Below are positions 8,336-16,415 of a stretch of 64,000 nucleotides of DNA, piece by piece. Origin of the DNA: CAZPXH01 sp964591085 (lineage in GTDB: Bacteria; Spirochaetota; Spirochaetia; DSM-27196; CAZPXH01). How positions within the stretch are numbered: position 1 is the first letter of the stretch; each line of letters starts with the position of its first letter. The DNA is taken from the NCBI GenBank assembly GCA_964591085.1, contig CAZPXH010000006.1, forward strand, positions 1 to 64,000, in the 5' to 3' direction. Both the position numbers and the translations under genes were made by a program. The notes beneath the pieces were generated by a model that saw nothing but the letters and a program-made list of their open reading frames with translations, did no database searches and was not told where the DNA came from.

Positions 8336-8830
8336 TCAGTGTCCGCCGGAGTCCATCATGGAGACGGCGTGCGGAAGCATGGGGCCAATGACGCGTGCCG
8401 CCAACCGAGCTGCACCGGTGCTCCCGGGAAGTGCAATACAGAGCATCTGCCCGCGCTGCCCCGCCCACACGCGGGAAAGCGGCGCAAAGGGAGTCTCTGC
8501 CTCGCTCTCTCGCCGATACCGTTCCGCAATCCCCGGGATGCTCCTGCCGCAGAGCTCCTGAAGTGTTTCCGGCGTGATATCGCGCGGTCCAAGCCCGGTT
8601 CCACCGCAGGCAAGGAGCACACGAGCGGCTTCTGCCTCTGCCGCAAGCACGGCGGAGCGGATGGCATCCGGCTCATCGGGGACCAGGGCTATGCTCACGG
8701 CTGCATCCGGAAGCACTTCCCGGAGTCCATCCCGCAGTGCCGGCCCGGACTTGTCCTCATAGATGCCGGCGTGAGCGCGATCGGAGACCGTCAGCACGGT
8801 GACGCGGAGAACTGCGCCGGGATCAGCCAA
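8336..8830 (-). CDS. mog: Molybdopterin adenylyltransferase (MogA/MoaB family)
   Basis: Adenylates molybdopterin, the step before metal insertion. The family core is clear: VTVLTVSDRAHAGIYEDKSGPAL at the N-terminus, LLACGGTGLGPRDITPETL around the middle, and CIALPGSTGAARLAARVIGPMLPHAV at the end. It is the last gene of the leftward tup-moe-moa operon. An ATG at 8869 would overlap moaC by 47 bases. I prefer the TTG at 8830, which has AAGGAG 10 bases upstream inside the end of moaC and overlaps that gene by only 8 bases. The length (164 aa) is then normal. MogA and MoaB cannot be separated by eye. Confidence 0.88.
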   Translation of the reverse strand: MADPGAVLRVTVLTVSDRAHAGIYEDKSGPALRDGLREVLPDAAVSIALVPDEPDAIRSAVLAAEAEAARVLLACGGTGLGPRDITPETLQELCGRSIPGIAERYRRESEAETPFAPLSRVWAGQRGQMLCIALPGSTGAARLAARVIGPMLPHAVSMMDSGGH

Positions 8831-9290
8831 GGACCTGCTTCTCCTTGCTGAGGAGCCGTACCGGGCCAATCACCATGGATTTGTCCACCGCCTTGCACAT
8901 GTCGTAGATGGTCAGCGCGGCAACGCTCACCGCGGTCAGCGCTTCCATTTCTATGCCGGTCTTGTCCGTGCACACCACTTCCGACCGGATGGTCACACCG
9001 GAATCGGTGAGCTCCAGGTCAACGGTGGCAAACTCAATTGCAATGTTGTGACAGAGCGGAATGAGGTCCGCAGTGCGCTTGGTCCCCATGATTCCGGCAA
9101 TCCGCGCAACACCCAGGACATCGCCCTTCTGAACCCCGTTCTCCCGGATGAGCTTGAGGGTCCCGGCACCCAGGCTGATGAAGCCCTCTGCCTTTGCTGT
9201 ACGGCGGACGGCAGGCTTTGGGGAGACGTCCACCATTCGCGCGGCTCCGCTTTCGTCCACGTGCGTGAGGCGTCCGTCTGCTGAACCCAT
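8823..9290 (-). CDS. moaC: Cyclic pyranopterin monophosphate synthase
   Basis: MoaC converts 3',8-cyclo-dihydro-GTP, made by MoaA, to cyclic pyranopterin monophosphate, the first stable molybdopterin precursor. The 155-aa protein has all family landmarks: ARMVDVSPKPAVRRTAKAEG, KGDVLGVARIAGIMGTKRTADLIPLCHN, EVVCTDKTGIEMEALTAVSVAALTIYDMCKAVDK with the catalytic Lys-Thr region, and the closing VRLLSKEK (normally GGKSG-like, here shorter). The ATG directly follows the moaA stop (TGA then ATG), and the C-terminus overlaps the mog start. Confidence 0.95.
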   Translation of the reverse strand: MGSADGRLTHVDESGAARMVDVSPKPAVRRTAKAEGFISLGAGTLKLIRENGVQKGDVLGVARIAGIMGTKRTADLIPLCHNIAIEFATVDLELTDSGVTIRSEVVCTDKTGIEMEALTAVSVAALTIYDMCKAVDKSMVIGPVRLLSKEKQVLG

Positions 9291-10091
9291 TCAGCCCCCT
9301 ATCTCCACCATCTGCCGGTTGGTGCACACCGTGCCGTGCTCCGGCTTCCTGGCAACGGTTTGGAGAATGCTTGCAGCCGGATCGTCCCAATCAACGGGGA
9401 CTTCAATATCAGAATGGAGGCAGGGCTTGAGCACTCCGTTGGATAGCAAGCGGATTCTGTTGCACTCGGTACAGGGCAGAGGCCGCTCCAGACCGTGTCC
9501 GTCGTGCTTGTCCTCCAACAGGCTGTACTCGGCAATCCGCTGGAGCCGACAACCATTGTCCCGGCAGAAGGTCTCCAGATCATCAATGTGCGGAGCCGAT
9601 CCTTGGGCCTGCACAACGGTGTTGATCTTGATTCCGGTGAAGCCGGCGGCCTTGGCGGCCGCTATCCCATCCAGCACCCGGTTCACATCTCCCCCCCGGG
9701 TAATCCGGCGATAGTCCTCCGGATCCAGGGTGTCCAGTGACACGTTGAGATGGGTCACACCCGCCTGCTTCAGCTCCACGGCCATTCGGGACAGGAGCAG
9801 CCCGTTTGTTGTCACGCCGATCTGGCTGATCCCCGGCACCCCCGCTATTCCCCGAATGAGCTCCAGGATCCCCCGGCGAACCAGGGGCTCACCGCCGGTG
9901 ATCCGAACCTTGGTGATGCCAAGCATGGCAGCGGCACGGACCAGCTGCACGTACTGTTCTACCCGCAGGACCTCATTGTGAGTGCGGAGCGGAACTCCGT
10001 GCGCGGGCATGCAGTACGTGCAGCGCAGATTGCACTTGTCCGTGACCGAGATCCGGAGATAATCAATCTTGCGGCCGTATGCGTCGAACAC
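9291..10091 (-). CDS. moaA: GTP 3',8-cyclase MoaA, unusually short form
   Basis: Radical-SAM enzyme that starts molybdopterin synthesis by cyclising GTP. The SAM-binding cluster cysteines are C20, C24 and C27 (VTDKCNLRCTYC), followed by RITGGEPLVRRGI and NVSLDTLDPEDYRRIT. The second cluster is held by C207, C210 and C224, with the GTP-contacting arginines in CNRIRL, and the protein ends in the essential Gly-Gly. It has only 266 residues against about 330 usually. The loss is internal: about 20 residues instead of about 70 separate the IAEY strand from C207. The GTG at 10091 is preceded by GGGGGA and overlaps moeA by 29 bases; an ATG at 10184 is less likely. Confidence 0.92.
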   Translation of the reverse strand: MFDAYGRKIDYLRISVTDKCNLRCTYCMPAHGVPLRTHNEVLRVEQYVQLVRAAAMLGITKVRITGGEPLVRRGILELIRGIAGVPGISQIGVTTNGLLLSRMAVELKQAGVTHLNVSLDTLDPEDYRRITRGGDVNRVLDGIAAAKAAGFTGIKINTVVQAQGSAPHIDDLETFCRDNGCRLQRIAEYSLLEDKHDGHGLERPLPCTECNRIRLLSNGVLKPCLHSDIEVPVDWDDPAASILQTVARKPEHGTVCTNRQMVEIGG

Positions 10092-11319
10092 GGACCAATC
10101 CCCCTGCGGGCACCTCGCGAACTCCCTGCTCGATCCGGATAAGGCAATTGGCCGATGCAAGGGCGCTGAGGTCCCCGGAGCCATGGTAGCTCACCAGGCG
10201 GACTCCGGTCTGACTCAGAACGCCGGGCCGGAACTCGTGCCTGCCCGCGTCTCTGCGGGTGAAGGCATCCTCCAGCGGAAGCGAAGCCTCCCTCACAAAG
10301 CCCGGGAGCCCGAGCATTCGGCGCAGCAGTGGCGCAACAAGCACCACAAACTGTACGAACGTGGAGACCGGGTTTCCGGGCATCCCGAACACCGCCGACG
10401 AGCCAAGGTGGGCAAACAGCGTTGGCATCCCCGGCTTCATAGCCAGTCCGTGAAAGCGGATTCTGGCATCCAGCGCACTCAGGGCCTCCGGGACAAAGTC
10501 CCGGTCACCCATAGAAACACCCCCACTTACAATGCAGACATCCGCACCAGCCGTGGCGGTGGAAATTGCCATACGGATCCGATCAGGATCGTCTGAAATG
10601 GTAGCATGAGACCAGCAGAACGCAAGGTTTTCTTCTAGTAATGATCTCAACATGGGACCGTTCGCGTCAAAGATCTGGTGAGAGGCGATTGGTGTCCGTT
10701 CTCCCGACTCACCGGTCCCTCTGGCCTCATCACTGGCTTCACTGGCTTCAGCGGAAACCACTTCTGTCCCGGTAGAAAGCAGTACAACCCGTGGCTTACG
10801 CCTGACCGGGACGGTTCCAAAGCCCTGAGAGGCGAGGATGCCGATGTCCTGAGCACGCAGGATCCCAGGATCCATAAGCGGCTGACCCTCTTGCACGTCT
10901 TCTCCGCGGAGCGCGATGTTGGCACCGGAATCCCGCTCCAGCACGGAAATCCTGCCGTCCACCTGCTCCTGGGTGCACTCCACCCGGATGAGGCGGCGCA
11001 CATCCGGCGGAACCGGGGCGCCGGTCATGATCTTGATTGCCTGTCCACTGGAGATACCGGAAGGGGCGTCCGGGTCCACCGGATCACCGGCGGCAATCAT
11101 GCCGGCCGGGGTCAGCAGGTCCGCCGAGTCGTCGGTCACGCCCCAGCCGTCAACCGCGGCCTTGTTGAAGCGCGGCTGGTCCATTGCCGCGGATATCGGG
11201 TGTGCAAGCACCCTTCCGAGGGCCTCGGACAGGGGAACCTGATCCACCGGCATTTGCGGACAGTCCTCCAGTACCACGGCCAGGGCCTCTTCCGGGCTGA
11301 AAGCGGTGGAGGGCGTCAT
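10063..11319 (-). CDS. moeA: Molybdopterin molybdenumtransferase
   Basis: MoeA uses adenylated molybdopterin and molybdate (or tungstate) to make the finished cofactor. The 418-aa protein carries the standard order: SPEEALAVVLEDCPQMPVDQVPLSEALGRVLA, QPRFNKAAVDGWGV (usually PPFDNSAMDGYAV), the SGQAIKIMTGAPVPPD stretch, RKPRVVLLSTGTEVV, DVCIVSGGVSMGDRDFV, and KPGMPTLFAHLGSSAVFGMPGNPVS. A longer frame reaches 11409, but the ATG at 11319 overlaps the tupC stop in ATGA, the usual coupling in this operon. MoaA starts inside its last 29 bases. Only one moeA copy is visible here, so this one probably serves tungsten. Confidence 0.95.
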   Translation of the reverse strand: MTPSTAFSPEEALAVVLEDCPQMPVDQVPLSEALGRVLAHPISAAMDQPRFNKAAVDGWGVTDDSADLLTPAGMIAAGDPVDPDAPSGISSGQAIKIMTGAPVPPDVRRLIRVECTQEQVDGRISVLERDSGANIALRGEDVQEGQPLMDPGILRAQDIGILASQGFGTVPVRRKPRVVLLSTGTEVVSAEASEASDEARGTGESGERTPIASHQIFDANGPMLRSLLEENLAFCWSHATISDDPDRIRMAISTATAGADVCIVSGGVSMGDRDFVPEALSALDARIRFHGLAMKPGMPTLFAHLGSSAVFGMPGNPVSTFVQFVVLVAPLLRRMLGLPGFVREASLPLEDAFTRRDAGRHEFRPGVLSQTGVRLVSYHGSGDLSALASANCLIRIEQGVREVPAGGLVRVRRIRPQD

Positions 11320-12365
11320 CCCGCGGGTTCTCCGACCACCGGTCCTGTGGCTGCCGGGGTGAGGTCCGGGTACACGCGAACGGCTGTGGCCTTGATCCCG
11401 GCCCAGCACCGCAGGCCGGTCTGCAGACCCAGCTGCTGTCTGCTTGAATCCGTGATGTGGGCGTACAGCGCCTCAGCCCAACCGGGACGACTTCCGGTGC
11501 CCGCCGCCTCCGGCTCCAGCACGGCCACCGGCGCATCCGATCCGACTATCTGCTTCACAACAACCGGGAAACTGTTTCTTGCGCTCCCGGTCTGGGGATC
11601 CTTTGAAAGCGTCACAGCCTCGGATTCTACCACCAGCCGGACCGGGCCTGCGGCAAGGCTGGTCACTGCGCTGAGGTCAGCAGCACCTCCCGAGAACTGA
11701 ATCCGCGCGAGCTCCCCGGTGTTTGCTGCTACCTCGCCGTGCAGCACGGCGCGCCAGCTCCGGGCAATCGCGCCCTCATGCATGGTATGGAAGCGGGTCC
11801 CGACCTGCTCGGCAAAGCTGTGATCGTGGGTGGCGAGCAACACGGCGCAGACCCGCTCATCGGCCAAGGCCAGGAGCGTCTGCGCCACCAGCGTGCGGGA
11901 CTCGCGGTCCAGGTGGGTTGTCGGTTCATCCAGCAGCAGCACGGCGGGTTCGTGCAGGAGGGCGCGCGCAAGGGCTACCCGTTGCCGTTCGCCACCGGAG
12001 AGCTGCCAGGCGCGCCGCCTGACCAGCGCATCAACTCCCAGGAGCTGGATAAGGTGCTGCACGCGGTCCCCGGGTTGCCGGTCCGGTGCGGTGATCCGCA
12101 GGTTCCAGGCAACGGTGCCGCGCAGGAGGTACGGCACCTGGTGCACGTACACGCTCTTCCCACCGAGCTCCACTGACCCGCTGTACTTGGCCACCGCGGG
12201 ATCCAGGACTCCAGCAATGGCCTTGAGCAGGCTTGTCTTACCGCTACCGTTGGGCCCTTCAACAACAACAATCTCACTCGCGTCGGCGTATATGGTCGCA
12301 CCGGTCAGTGCCGGTGCCGGTGCGGAGCAATACTGGACGGACACCTCGGTTGCGCAAAGATTCAT
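11316..12365 (-). CDS. tupC: Tungstate ABC transporter ATP-binding protein with TOBE domain
   Basis: Cytoplasmic ATPase of the tungstate importer. Walker A is GPNGSGKTS near residue 37, the signature LSGGERQRVALARAL, Walker B VLLLDEPT, and the H loop LATHDHSF. Residues from about 225 hold a Mop/TOBE-like region, ending in a long tail with GIKATAVRVYPD, so the ATPase may be inhibited by bound oxyanion as in ModC and WtpC. It overlaps tupB by 4 bases at its start and moeA by 4 bases at its end. Assignment to tungstate rather than molybdate rests on the TupA-type binding protein in the same operon. Confidence 0.87.
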   Translation of the reverse strand: MNLCATEVSVQYCSAPAPALTGATIYADASEIVVVEGPNGSGKTSLLKAIAGVLDPAVAKYSGSVELGGKSVYVHQVPYLLRGTVAWNLRITAPDRQPGDRVQHLIQLLGVDALVRRRAWQLSGGERQRVALARALLHEPAVLLLDEPTTHLDRESRTLVAQTLLALADERVCAVLLATHDHSFAEQVGTRFHTMHEGAIARSWRAVLHGEVAANTGELARIQFSGGAADLSAVTSLAAGPVRLVVESEAVTLSKDPQTGSARNSFPVVVKQIVGSDAPVAVLEPEAAGTGSRPGWAEALYAHITDSSRQQLGLQTGLRCWAGIKATAVRVYPDLTPAATGPVVGEPAG

Positions 12366-13051
12366 GATTCGGCCGCCTTGTGCGCAATCAGCCGTAGCAC
12401 AAAGTTCACCACCAGGGCAATTATCAGAAGTATGACTCCAAGCGCAATGGAGAGATCAAAGTCTCCGCGCTGGGTCTCCAGGGCGATGGCGGTGGTCATG
12501 GTCCGGGTGCGGAAGCGGATGTTCCCGCCAAGCACCATGGAGACCCCAACCTCCCCCACCGCCCGGCCGAACGCGGTGATCACGGCAATCAGGATCGCGG
12601 GAAGCGTCTCCAGGAACAGCGCAAACAGGCGTTTGAATGCGGGTACCCGGAACGTCTGCATGGTCTCACCAAAGGCAGGCTCAATGCTCTCCATTGCCTG
12701 CGCCGTCACCGCAATCACAATCGGGGCTATCAGAAAAATCTGCCCGATGATGATGGCCGCGGGAGTGAAGAGCAGTCCCAGGTCTCCGAGGGGACCTCGC
12801 CGTGAAATGAGTGAGTAGACTGCCAGGGCCAGGACCACCGTGGGGATGGAGGTGAGGGCATGGACTGCCGCCAGGCCTGCCTTTCGTCCGCGGAAGCGCC
12901 CCCGCCCAAGCCACACGGCCAGCGGAAGGGCAATGACGGTTCCAATGATTGTTGAGATCAGTGAGAAGGCGATAGAGCGGCCAGCGATCCCGTAGAGCTC
13001 GGGATCGCCGGCAACCATGATTGCTATCGCCCGCCCGAGGGCTGTGTCCAC
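12362..13051 (-). CDS. tupB: Tungstate ABC transporter permease
   Basis: Inner-membrane permease (229 aa) of the tungstate importer, with about five or six membrane helices. Features typical of TupB include the opening IAGRSIAFSLISTIIGTVIALPLAVWLGRG, HALTSIPTVVLALAVYSLIS (the usual MGLPPVVVGL region), and the EAA-type cytoplasmic loop FGRAVGEVGVSMVLGGNIRFRTRTMTTAIALETQRGDF near residues 165-200, where it docks with the ATPase. It lies 9 bases after tupA and overlaps tupC by 4 bases, so all three are one unit. Confidence 0.9.
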   Translation of the reverse strand: MDTALGRAIAIMVAGDPELYGIAGRSIAFSLISTIIGTVIALPLAVWLGRGRFRGRKAGLAAVHALTSIPTVVLALAVYSLISRRGPLGDLGLLFTPAAIIIGQIFLIAPIVIAVTAQAMESIEPAFGETMQTFRVPAFKRLFALFLETLPAILIAVITAFGRAVGEVGVSMVLGGNIRFRTRTMTTAIALETQRGDFDLSIALGVILLIIALVVNFVLRLIAHKAAES

Positions 13052-13060
13052 GGCGCGCTC

Positions 13061-13969
13061 CTATCGTGTGGCTGGCACAAAGAGCTGTGCGCCTTCCACC
13101 AGGAACCCACCAATGAGCCGCTGTCCCTCCGGTGACGTGAGGAAGGTGATCAGCGCCATAGCGCCACCGTAATTGGTGTCCGGTTGTGTCTCCGGGTCAA
13201 TGGCGATGATTCCGTAGGGGTTGAGCAGACTGAGATCTCCCTCAAACACTACCTCCAGATCAATTTCACCGCCGAACGCCAGATAGGTACCACGGTCAGA
13301 CAGGGTGTAGCCCAGCTGCTCGTCCGCGATCCCGATGATCGCGCCCATTCCCTGGCCCACTTCCTGGTACCAGGCTCCATTCGGCTCAATGCCTGCCAGA
13401 GTCCAGATTGCCCGTTCCCGAACGAAGGTCCCGGAGTTGTCACCGCGACTGATGAAGGGAGACTGTGCGCCGGCAATCAGCTCAAAGGCATCGGCTGCGG
13501 TCTGCGCCTGCCGGACACCCGCGGGATCGCTTGGCGGACCAAGGACCAAAAAATCGTTGTACATCACATCCCGCCGGTTGATGCCGAACCCCGCCTCAAC
13601 AAACTCGTCCTCAAGGCTCCGGGCATGGACCATGACCACATCCGCATCCCCGTTGCGTCCGAGCTCCAGAGCCGCGCCTGTACCAACCGCAACAACATCC
13701 ACAGCAATCCCGTAGCGCTCGGTGAAGATGGGCATTAGGTAGCCCAGGAGCCCGGTATTGTCCGTGCTGGTTGTGGTTGCCAGGCGGAGGGGCTGTGAGC
13801 TTGCCTCCGTAAAGGCAGGCGGCAGAGCACTCGGCTCTTCGGCTGCGCCGGCGGCAAAGAGCGCTGAGGGAACCAGAAGTGACACCATCACTGTGCGGAT
13901 AAGCAGCCGCAAGACTCGGCCACATCCGCTTCCCCCGCCGGGAAAGAAACAGAAGAGAGATGCTTGCAT
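13061..13969 (-). CDS. tupA: Periplasmic tungstate-binding protein
   Basis: Extracytoplasmic receptor that delivers tungstate to TupBC. The diagnostic TTTS motif is present in RLATTTSTDNTGLLGYLMPIF, followed by VVAVGTGAALELGRNGDADVVMVHA and FISRGDNSGTFVRE, all characteristic of TupA and its relatives. The signal sequence has a long basic start before LLIRTVMVSLLVPSALFAAG. The ATG at 13969 is supported by an excellent promoter that ends 6 bases upstream (leaderless); a TTG near 13912 would give a shorter signal peptide. It is the first gene of the operon tupA-tupB-tupC-moeA-moaA-moaC-mog and lies divergent to the tungsten enzyme gene. Confidence 0.92.
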   Translation of the reverse strand: MQASLFCFFPGGGSGCGRVLRLLIRTVMVSLLVPSALFAAGAAEEPSALPPAFTEASSQPLRLATTTSTDNTGLLGYLMPIFTERYGIAVDVVAVGTGAALELGRNGDADVVMVHARSLEDEFVEAGFGINRRDVMYNDFLVLGPPSDPAGVRQAQTAADAFELIAGAQSPFISRGDNSGTFVRERAIWTLAGIEPNGAWYQEVGQGMGAIIGIADEQLGYTLSDRGTYLAFGGEIDLEVVFEGDLSLLNPYGIIAIDPETQPDTNYGGAMALITFLTSPEGQRLIGGFLVEGAQLFVPATR

Positions 13970-13975
13970 GGAACC

Positions 13976-14004
13976 ATGATACGTCCACTTCGACTATCCG
14001 TAAA
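13976..14004 (-). promoter_or_regulatory. Sigma-70 promoter of the tup-moe-moa operon
   Basis: Read leftward: -35 TTTACG (14004-13999), 17-base spacer, -10 TATCAT (13981-13976, five of six consensus bases), then 6 bases to the tupA ATG. The transcript should start at the ATG itself, leaving no leader in which a riboswitch could act on this operon. Confidence 0.65.
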
Positions 14005-14039
14005 CAAACCCGGATAGGTGTACGCCTCAGATAAAACGC

Positions 14040-14068
14040 TTTACAGATATTGTCGCTCGGCATACCAT
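14040..14068 (+). promoter_or_regulatory. Sigma-70 promoter of the AOR gene
   Basis: -35 TTTACA (14040-14045, five of six consensus bases), 17-base spacer, -10 TACCAT (14063-14068). The expected start point near 14075 coincides with the 5' end of the predicted riboswitch, leaving a leader of about 135 bases before the AOR start codon. Confidence 0.65.
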
Positions 14069-14071
14069 GGG

Positions 14072-14166
14072 CCAATCCCTCTGAGCTGCCGCGCCTACCG
14101 GCTGAACCGGCCTATGGCGAGCAGCCGCTGGGTATCGCGGGAAACTGCGGTGCCTCCCGTACTTGG
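14072..14166 (+). promoter_or_regulatory. Moco/Tuco-type riboswitch in the AOR leader
   Basis: The leader resembles the Moco RNA motif known upstream of molybdenum and tungsten cofactor genes. Visible conserved pieces are CCCTCTGAGC at the start, a hairpin with ACCGGCTGAACCGG, GGGAAAC, and GCCTCCCG near the end. Pairings I can trace: CCAA (14072-14075) with TTGG (14163-14166) closes the element; GCTGC (14085-14089) with GCAGC (14121-14125); CGCC (14092-14095) with GGCG (14116-14119); CCGG (14098-14101) with CCGG (14107-14110). The conserved CCTCC at 14153-14157 is complementary to the ribosome-binding site GGAGG at 14200-14204, so control could be translational. The family match is from memory, not a covariance search. 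Confidence 0.72.
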
Positions 14167-14210
14167 AAAAGAGGAGAACACTCAGCGCAGATGCGCACAG
14201 GAGGCAAAGG

Positions 14211-16016
14211 ATGTCCTTCATGGGCAAGATCCTCCGGGTGAACCTCACCACGGGGAACATTGCTACCGAACCCTTCCCGGCAGAGCTGGCGAAGGACTAC
14301 GTAGGCGGACGCGGGCTTGCAACGCGGATTCTCACCAATGAGATTTCAGCGGACTGTGACCCGCTCGGACCGGACAACAAGCTGATTTTTGCAACCGGCC
14401 CGCTCACCAACACCATAGCGCCCACCGGCGGCCGCTACATGGTGGTCACCAAAGGCCCGCTCACAAACACCGTTGCGTCCAGCAACTCCGGCGGTCAGTT
14501 CGGGGCCTACCTGAAGAAGGCTGGCTGGGACCTGATCATCTTTGAGGGTGTGTCCCCCAAGCCGGTGTACCTGCGGATTGAGAACGACAAGGTGGAGCTC
14601 AAGGACGCAGAACACGTGTGGGGCAAGAGGGTGGATGAGACCACTCACGCCCTGATTGACGAGTTTGGCAACAAGAACGCCAAGGTCAGCTGCATAGGAC
14701 CTGCCGGCGAAAACCTGGTGCTCTTTGCGTCTATCATGAACGAGATCCATCGCGCCGCCGGACGGACCGGCGTTGGTGCAGTCATGGGGAGCAAGAAGCT
14801 GAAGGCAGTTGTGGCCTTTGGTGATCAGGCATCGCCTATTGCCGATGAAGCCGCCTTCAAGGCCGCCAACAAGGACAAGCGGGTCAAGCTGAAGGAAAAT
14901 GGGGTCACCGGTGAAGGTCTCCCTGCTCTCGGTACCAAGGTTCTGGACAACATCATCAACTCCAGCGGCATGTATCCCACCCGGAACTTCCGCGAGGTGA
15001 TGTTCAAGGGAGTGGACAAAATGAGCGGAGAGGCCCTGGTTGAGAAGGGCTATCTCAAGCGCAACACCGGTTGCTACATGTGCCCCATCCAGTGTGCACG
15101 TGACGTGGAACTGCCCAATGGACGCAAGGGTGAAGGCCCCGAGTACGAGACCGGCTGGGCCTTTGGTCCGATGCTGGACATTGACGACCTGAACGTCATT
15201 TCAGACGCCAACTTCCTGTGCAACGAGCTTGGCATGGACACCATCTCCTGCGGCGTGACAATCGCCTGTGCCATGGACCTCTTTGAGGATGGCCACATTC
15301 CTCCGGATGACCTGGGCAAGGCACCGCCGCTGAAGTTCGGCTCCAGTGAAGCGCTGATGTACTACATGCGTCAGATCGCCTACCGGGAAGGTTTCGGTGA
15401 CAAGCTGGCAATGGGTTCAGCCCGCCTGGCAAAGGCATACGGCCACGCCGAGTATTCCATGACCGTAAAGGGTCAGGAGCTGGCTGCCTACGATCCGCGC
15501 GGTGTCCAGGGCCACTCTCTTGCCTACGCAACGGGCAACCGCGGCGCAGATCACGTCCGCTGCTACATGATCAGCGACGAGATCATCGGAATGCCGGAGA
15601 AGCTGGATCCCCAGGAGATTGACGGGAAGCCGGAGAAGGTCAAATGGCGGCAGGACTACACCGCGGTCATTGACTCAGCGGGTCTCTGCCTGTTCACCAG
15701 CTTTGCCCTGTCCATGCAGGACTACGCTGACCTGATCAACGGGGCCACCGGCTGGAACTACAGCGCGGACGAGTACCTGAAGATTGGTGAGCGAATCTGG
15801 AACATGGAGCGCGTCTTCAACCTGGAAAGCGGAATCACCGGCAAAGACGACACCCTGCCGGTGCGTGTCATGACCGAAGTTCCCACCGAAGGTCCGAACA
15901 AAGGCAAGCTGCCCCGGATTGCGGAGATGCTGCCAATCTACTACAAGAACCGCGGTTGGAGTGAAGATGGCGTTCCCAGCGAGACCAAGCTCACCGAGCT
16001 CGGCCTGAAGAAGTAG
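14211..16016 (+). CDS. aor: Tungsten-containing aldehyde:ferredoxin oxidoreductase
   Basis: Oxidises aldehydes to carboxylic acids with ferredoxin as acceptor, using a bis-pterin tungsten centre and one [4Fe-4S] cluster. The 601-aa protein has the normal length. The N-terminal pterin-binding domain shows ILRVNLTTGNI and YVGGRGLATRIL, with FATGPLTNTIAPTGGRYMVVTKGPLTNT. Cluster cysteines are C288, C291 and C295 (GCYMCPIQC) plus C493 (DSAGLCLF), almost the same numbering as the archaeal enzyme. YATGNRGADH is also typical. ATG 14211 has AGGAGG 6 bases upstream; the frame upstream runs into the riboswitch. A strong terminator follows, so AOR can be transcribed alone and highly. Confidence 0.95.
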   Translation: MSFMGKILRVNLTTGNIATEPFPAELAKDYVGGRGLATRILTNEISADCDPLGPDNKLIFATGPLTNTIAPTGGRYMVVTKGPLTNTVASSNSGGQFGAYLKKAGWDLIIFEGVSPKPVYLRIENDKVELKDAEHVWGKRVDETTHALIDEFGNKNAKVSCIGPAGENLVLFASIMNEIHRAAGRTGVGAVMGSKKLKAVVAFGDQASPIADEAAFKAANKDKRVKLKENGVTGEGLPALGTKVLDNIINSSGMYPTRNFREVMFKGVDKMSGEALVEKGYLKRNTGCYMCPIQCARDVELPNGRKGEGPEYETGWAFGPMLDIDDLNVISDANFLCNELGMDTISCGVTIACAMDLFEDGHIPPDDLGKAPPLKFGSSEALMYYMRQIAYREGFGDKLAMGSARLAKAYGHAEYSMTVKGQELAAYDPRGVQGHSLAYATGNRGADHVRCYMISDEIIGMPEKLDPQEIDGKPEKVKWRQDYTAVIDSAGLCLFTSFALSMQDYADLINGATGWNYSADEYLKIGERIWNMERVFNLESGITGKDDTLPVRVMTEVPTEGPNKGKLPRIAEMLPIYYKNRGWSEDGVPSETKLTELGLKK

Positions 16017-16053
16017 GAGGCGCGCTACACTACACGGTATTCGATGCTTGCAT

Positions 16054-16089
16054 GGGACCGGGGCTCAGTGCCCCGGTCCCTTTTTTTTT
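16054..16089 (+). terminator. Strong Rho-independent terminator after AOR
   Basis: A perfect 11-bp stem (GGGACCGGGGC, loop TCAGT, GCCCCGGTCCC) is followed by nine T residues. It separates AOR from the MoaD-like gene 22 bases further on, so those genes need read-through or their own promoter. Confidence 0.95.
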
Positions 16090-16098
16090 GATGTGCGT

Positions 16099-16104
16099 TA
16101 CACT
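16099..16104 (+). promoter_or_regulatory. Possible -10 element for the moaD-moeB-moaD-moaE genes
   Basis: TACACT lies 6 bases before the ATG at 16111, the same geometry as other leaderless starts in this window. The expected -35 position falls inside the terminator stem and shows no good match, so the call is weak. Confidence 0.35.
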
Positions 16105-16110
16105 CCGCCC

Positions 16111-16413
16111 ATGAGCAGTAGCGCCACACAGACAATTGAACTGGACATTCGCTTCTTTGCCACGCTGCGGCTGAAGCTCTCGTCCCGCGGCGTTGCCTAC
16201 GGGGGTCCCCCGCTGACAGTAGGCGAACTGCTGGACTGGCTGGACGAGAACGTGGACGAGCACATCAGCGGAGAGCTGGTGGAGGCGGATCGCAGTATCC
16301 GGATCGGAACGATGATGCTGGTCAACGGCTTCAACGTGTTTCACTCCGGTGGCCTGGGCACGCTGCTGGAAGGCGGACGCGTGGATCTCTGGCCGCCCGC
16401 AGCCGGAGGTTGA
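16111..16413 (+). CDS. MoaD/ThiS-like sulfur-carrier protein, first copy
   Basis: A 100-aa ubiquitin-fold protein ending in the Gly-Gly needed for adenylation and thiocarboxylation. The body matches MoaD-like proteins found beside AOR genes: DIRFFATLRLKLSSRGVAYGG, LTVGELLDWLDENV, MMLVNGFNVFHSGGLGTLLEGGRVDLWPPAAGG. Together with MoaE it would form molybdopterin synthase, supplying the dithiolene sulfurs. It differs from the second copy at 17165 in having a longer loop, and may be dedicated to the tungsten pterin. Its stop is followed at once by the MoeB-like gene. The start at 16111 has no Shine-Dalgarno sequence. Confidence 0.82.
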   Translation: MSSSATQTIELDIRFFATLRLKLSSRGVAYGGPPLTVGELLDWLDENVDEHISGELVEADRSIRIGTMMLVNGFNVFHSGGLGTLLEGGRVDLWPPAAGG

Positions 16414-16415
16414 TG

